Source: Oscillospiraceae bacterium (GTDB lineage: Bacteria > Bacillota > Clostridia > Oscillospirales > Oscillospiraceae). Taken from it: 64,000 bases of DNA. Made by a program: the position numbers and the translations under genes. Positions within the stretch are counted from its first letter, which is position 1. The number at the start of each line of letters is the position of its first letter. Below the pieces are notes generated by a model that saw only the letters and a list, made by a program, of their open reading frames with translations, was not told the DNA's origin and searched no databases. This document shows positions 62,687-64,000 of this stretch, in pieces. The stretch is from the NCBI GenBank assembly GCA_022800755.1, contig JAAWQX010000003.1, positions 1 to 64,000 on the forward strand, written 5' to 3'.

Positions 62687-63547
62687 TCAAGCCTCCCACC
62701 GGCATGTGGCCCCGCAGGGCAGCACCAGCCCGCTGTCTTTCACCGGCAGCCCCAGCTCCCGGCTCTCCGACCGCCCGCCGAACTTTTTGGTAAAAATACT
62801 CTCGCACAAATACGTCAGCACCGACGGCGACAGCCCCGTGGTGTACGAATTGATGATGACAAACGCCGGGGCATCGCTCAAAACCTGGCTGCAAAGCTCC
62901 ACGAAGCCCCAGAGGTTTTCCTCCAGCTTCCAGACCTCGCCCCCCGGCCCGCGCCCATAGCTGGGCGGGTCCATAATAATGGCGTCGTACTTGTGCCCCC
63001 GCCGGATCTCCCGGGCCACGAACTGCCCGCAGTCGTCCACGATCCAGCGCACAGGCTTGTCCAGCACGCCGGAAGACTGGGCATTTTCCTTGGCCCAGGC
63101 GACCATGCCTTTCGCCGCGTCCACATGGCACACGCTGGCCCCGGCTTTCAAACAAGCGACCGTCGCCCCGCCGGTGTACGCGAACAGGTTCAGCACGCTG
63201 ACAGGCCGCCCGGCGGCGCGGATTTTTTCCATGGCCCAATCCCAGTTGGCCGCCTGTTCGGGAAACAGCCCCGTATGCTTAAAATTCATGGGCTTGATAT
63301 TGAACGTCAGGTCCTTATACCCCACCGTCCACCGTTCCGGCAGCCGGTTTTTATTCCAGGCCCCGCCGCCGGACGTACTGCGGCTGTAAGACGCATCCCG
63401 GGTTTTCCACTTGGGATGATTCCTGGGGGTATTCCAAATGACCTGCGGGTCGGGCCGCACGAGGAAATAATCGCCCCAGCGTTCCAATTTTTCGCCCCCG
63501 GAGCAGTCCAGCACCTCAAAATCCCGCCAATCGCTCGCGATCCACAT
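62687..63547 (-). CDS. Class I SAM-dependent methyltransferase (RlmI/RlmK-like)
   Basis: A 286-residue Rossmann methyltransferase. The SAM loop VLNLFAYTGGATVACLKAGA (about 117-136), the acidic residue in VCHVDAAKG, and the catalytic DPPSYGRG motif (about 190-197) match the C-terminal domain of 23S rRNA cytosine methyltransferases such as RlmI and RlmK/L. The N-terminal PUA domain of RlmI is missing; residues 1-60 are a short beta-rich segment. It probably methylates rRNA. GAGG precedes the ATG; an extended TATAAT (63583-63588, minus strand) is its promoter. Confidence 0.85.
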   Translation of the reverse strand: MWIASDWRDFEVLDCSGGEKLERWGDYFLVRPDPQVIWNTPRNHPKWKTRDASYSRSTSGGGAWNKNRLPERWTVGYKDLTFNIKPMNFKHTGLFPEQAANWDWAMEKIRAAGRPVSVLNLFAYTGGATVACLKAGASVCHVDAAKGMVAWAKENAQSSGVLDKPVRWIVDDCGQFVAREIRRGHKYDAIIMDPPSYGRGPGGEVWKLEENLWGFVELCSQVLSDAPAFVIINSYTTGLSPSVLTYLCESIFTKKFGGRSESRELGLPVKDSGLVLPCGATCRWEA

Positions 63548-63633
63548 AACGACAACCTCTTCAAAGTATAGTCAGACAGGGTATTATAGCATGAACCCCC
63601 GTAAAAAGGAAGTCCCTTTTACGGAAAAACACC

Positions 63634-63662
63634 TTGATAAAGCGTCGATTTCGCGCTATAAT
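63634..63662 (+). promoter_or_regulatory. Promoter of the partial membrane-protein gene
   Basis: TTGATA (63634-63639), 17-bp spacer, consensus TATAAT (63657-63662). A hairpin CCGTAAAAAGG / CCTTTTACGG (63599-63624) separates it from the divergent methyltransferase promoter. Confidence 0.7.
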
Positions 63663-63697
63663 CACTCCATTCAACCGAAACTCACGCGAGGTGCAGT

Positions 63698-64000
63698 ATG
63701 GAAACCCCCACAAACCGAAAATCAAACCACTTATGCATCGCCATATTCGCGGTTTGCCTGCTTGCAAGGTGCATAGAATATTTCCTGATCCAAACCGACA
63801 AAACAGCCGTCGGAGAAAACGTACTCCACAAAGCGGCCGGCATCATCATATTGGCAGTAGCACTGAAACAAACAAACCTCACATGGAGCGGCATCGGCTT
63901 CCAACGAAACGGCTTCGCAGTAAACATATTAAAAGGTCTCCTCCTGGGCAGCGTTTGCTTTGCCCTCTCATACGGACTGGAATTGGCGGTCCTCTCCCTC
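63698..64000 (+). CDS. Membrane protein, possible CPBP-family protease (N-terminal part)
   Basis: The visible 101 residues carry a basic start, a hydrophobic helix (HLCIAIFAVCLLARCIEYFL, residues 10-29), the segment IEYFLIQTDKTAVGENVLHK, a second helix (AAGIIILAVALKQ) and a third (ILKGLLLGSVCFALSYGLEL). This opening resembles clostridial CPBP/CAAX-type intramembrane proteases, but the diagnostic EExxxR and HxxxN motifs would lie beyond the window, so the call is tentative. GAGG lies 7 nt before the ATG. The gene is cut by the right edge. Confidence 0.55.
   Translation, partial: METPTNRKSNHLCIAIFAVCLLARCIEYFLIQTDKTAVGENVLHKAAGIIILAVALKQTNLTWSGIGFQRNGFAVNILKGLLLGSVCFALSYGLELAVLSL

Noticed and set aside
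63599-63624. Terminator in the divergent region before the last gene
   Set aside because: The hairpin lies between two outward-facing promoters and has no transcript entering it from either side, so terminator function is not supported.

Overview
The window reads as chromosomal DNA of a moderately high-GC anaerobic Firmicute, class Clostridia, most likely a gut Oscillospiraceae-type organism (inference). The basis is strong AGGAGG-type ribosome binding sites, sigma-A promoters with 17-bp spacers, an SLH-domain protein, an LtaS-like enzyme, ClpE, an ecfA1-ecfA2-ecfT-truA block and bile-acid-enzyme-like oxidoreductases. Species cannot be assigned from sequence alone.

Layout. 1-5.17 kb is one end of an integrative conjugative element (FtsK-like coupling ATPase, DUF961/YdcP protein, several Xre regulators, a SprT-like metallopeptidase, a lipoprotein). 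It stops at a sequence resembling a tRNA 3' end followed by a perfect 36-bp terminator palindrome, a probable attachment site. 5.4-12.9 kb is a glycerol-phosphate module: TRAP transporter dctPQM, glycerophosphodiester phosphodiesterase, sn-glycerol-1-phosphate dehydrogenase (AraM family), glycerol kinase and a HAD-IIA phosphatase. 13-19.3 kb holds recQ, an HD protein, a kinase-CYTH fusion, rpsO and pnp. 19.4-24.5 kb holds a hydroxysteroid-dehydrogenase-like SDR, an Xre regulator with a small target gene, cysK and a BaiCD/BaiH-like Fe-S flavoprotein.

24.5-32.7 kb is a leftward operon for the whole chorismate-to-prephenate branch: aroF, tyrA, aroB, aroA, aroC, pheA, an aroE-aroK fusion and aroQ. 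Its leader encodes a 26-residue peptide with four Phe and four Tyr codons, followed by mutually exclusive RNA hairpins and a terminator just before aroF. This looks like ribosome-mediated attenuation by aromatic amino acids and is the most striking regulatory feature here.

32.7-48.6 kb is rich in envelope and transport genes: two phosphodiester-glycosidase (NAGPA) proteins, one with SLH repeats, an LtaS-like enzyme with a Pro/Asp-rich tail, NSS and PutP sodium symporters, a LysR regulator, and a polysaccharide pyruvyl transferase translationally coupled to an FrhB-like Fe-S protein. 48.6-61.6 kb holds argF, a DUF4349 gene broken by an in-frame amber codon, a PhzF-family gene, a tightly overlapping set (clpE, isochorismatase-family hydrolase, macro domain, RluA-type pseudouridine synthase), cvpA, and ecfA1-ecfA2-ecfT-truA. 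61.6-64 kb holds a non-coding element of nested inverted repeats, two tandem Xre paralogues, a small divergent gene, an rRNA-type methyltransferase and the start of a membrane protein cut by the window end.
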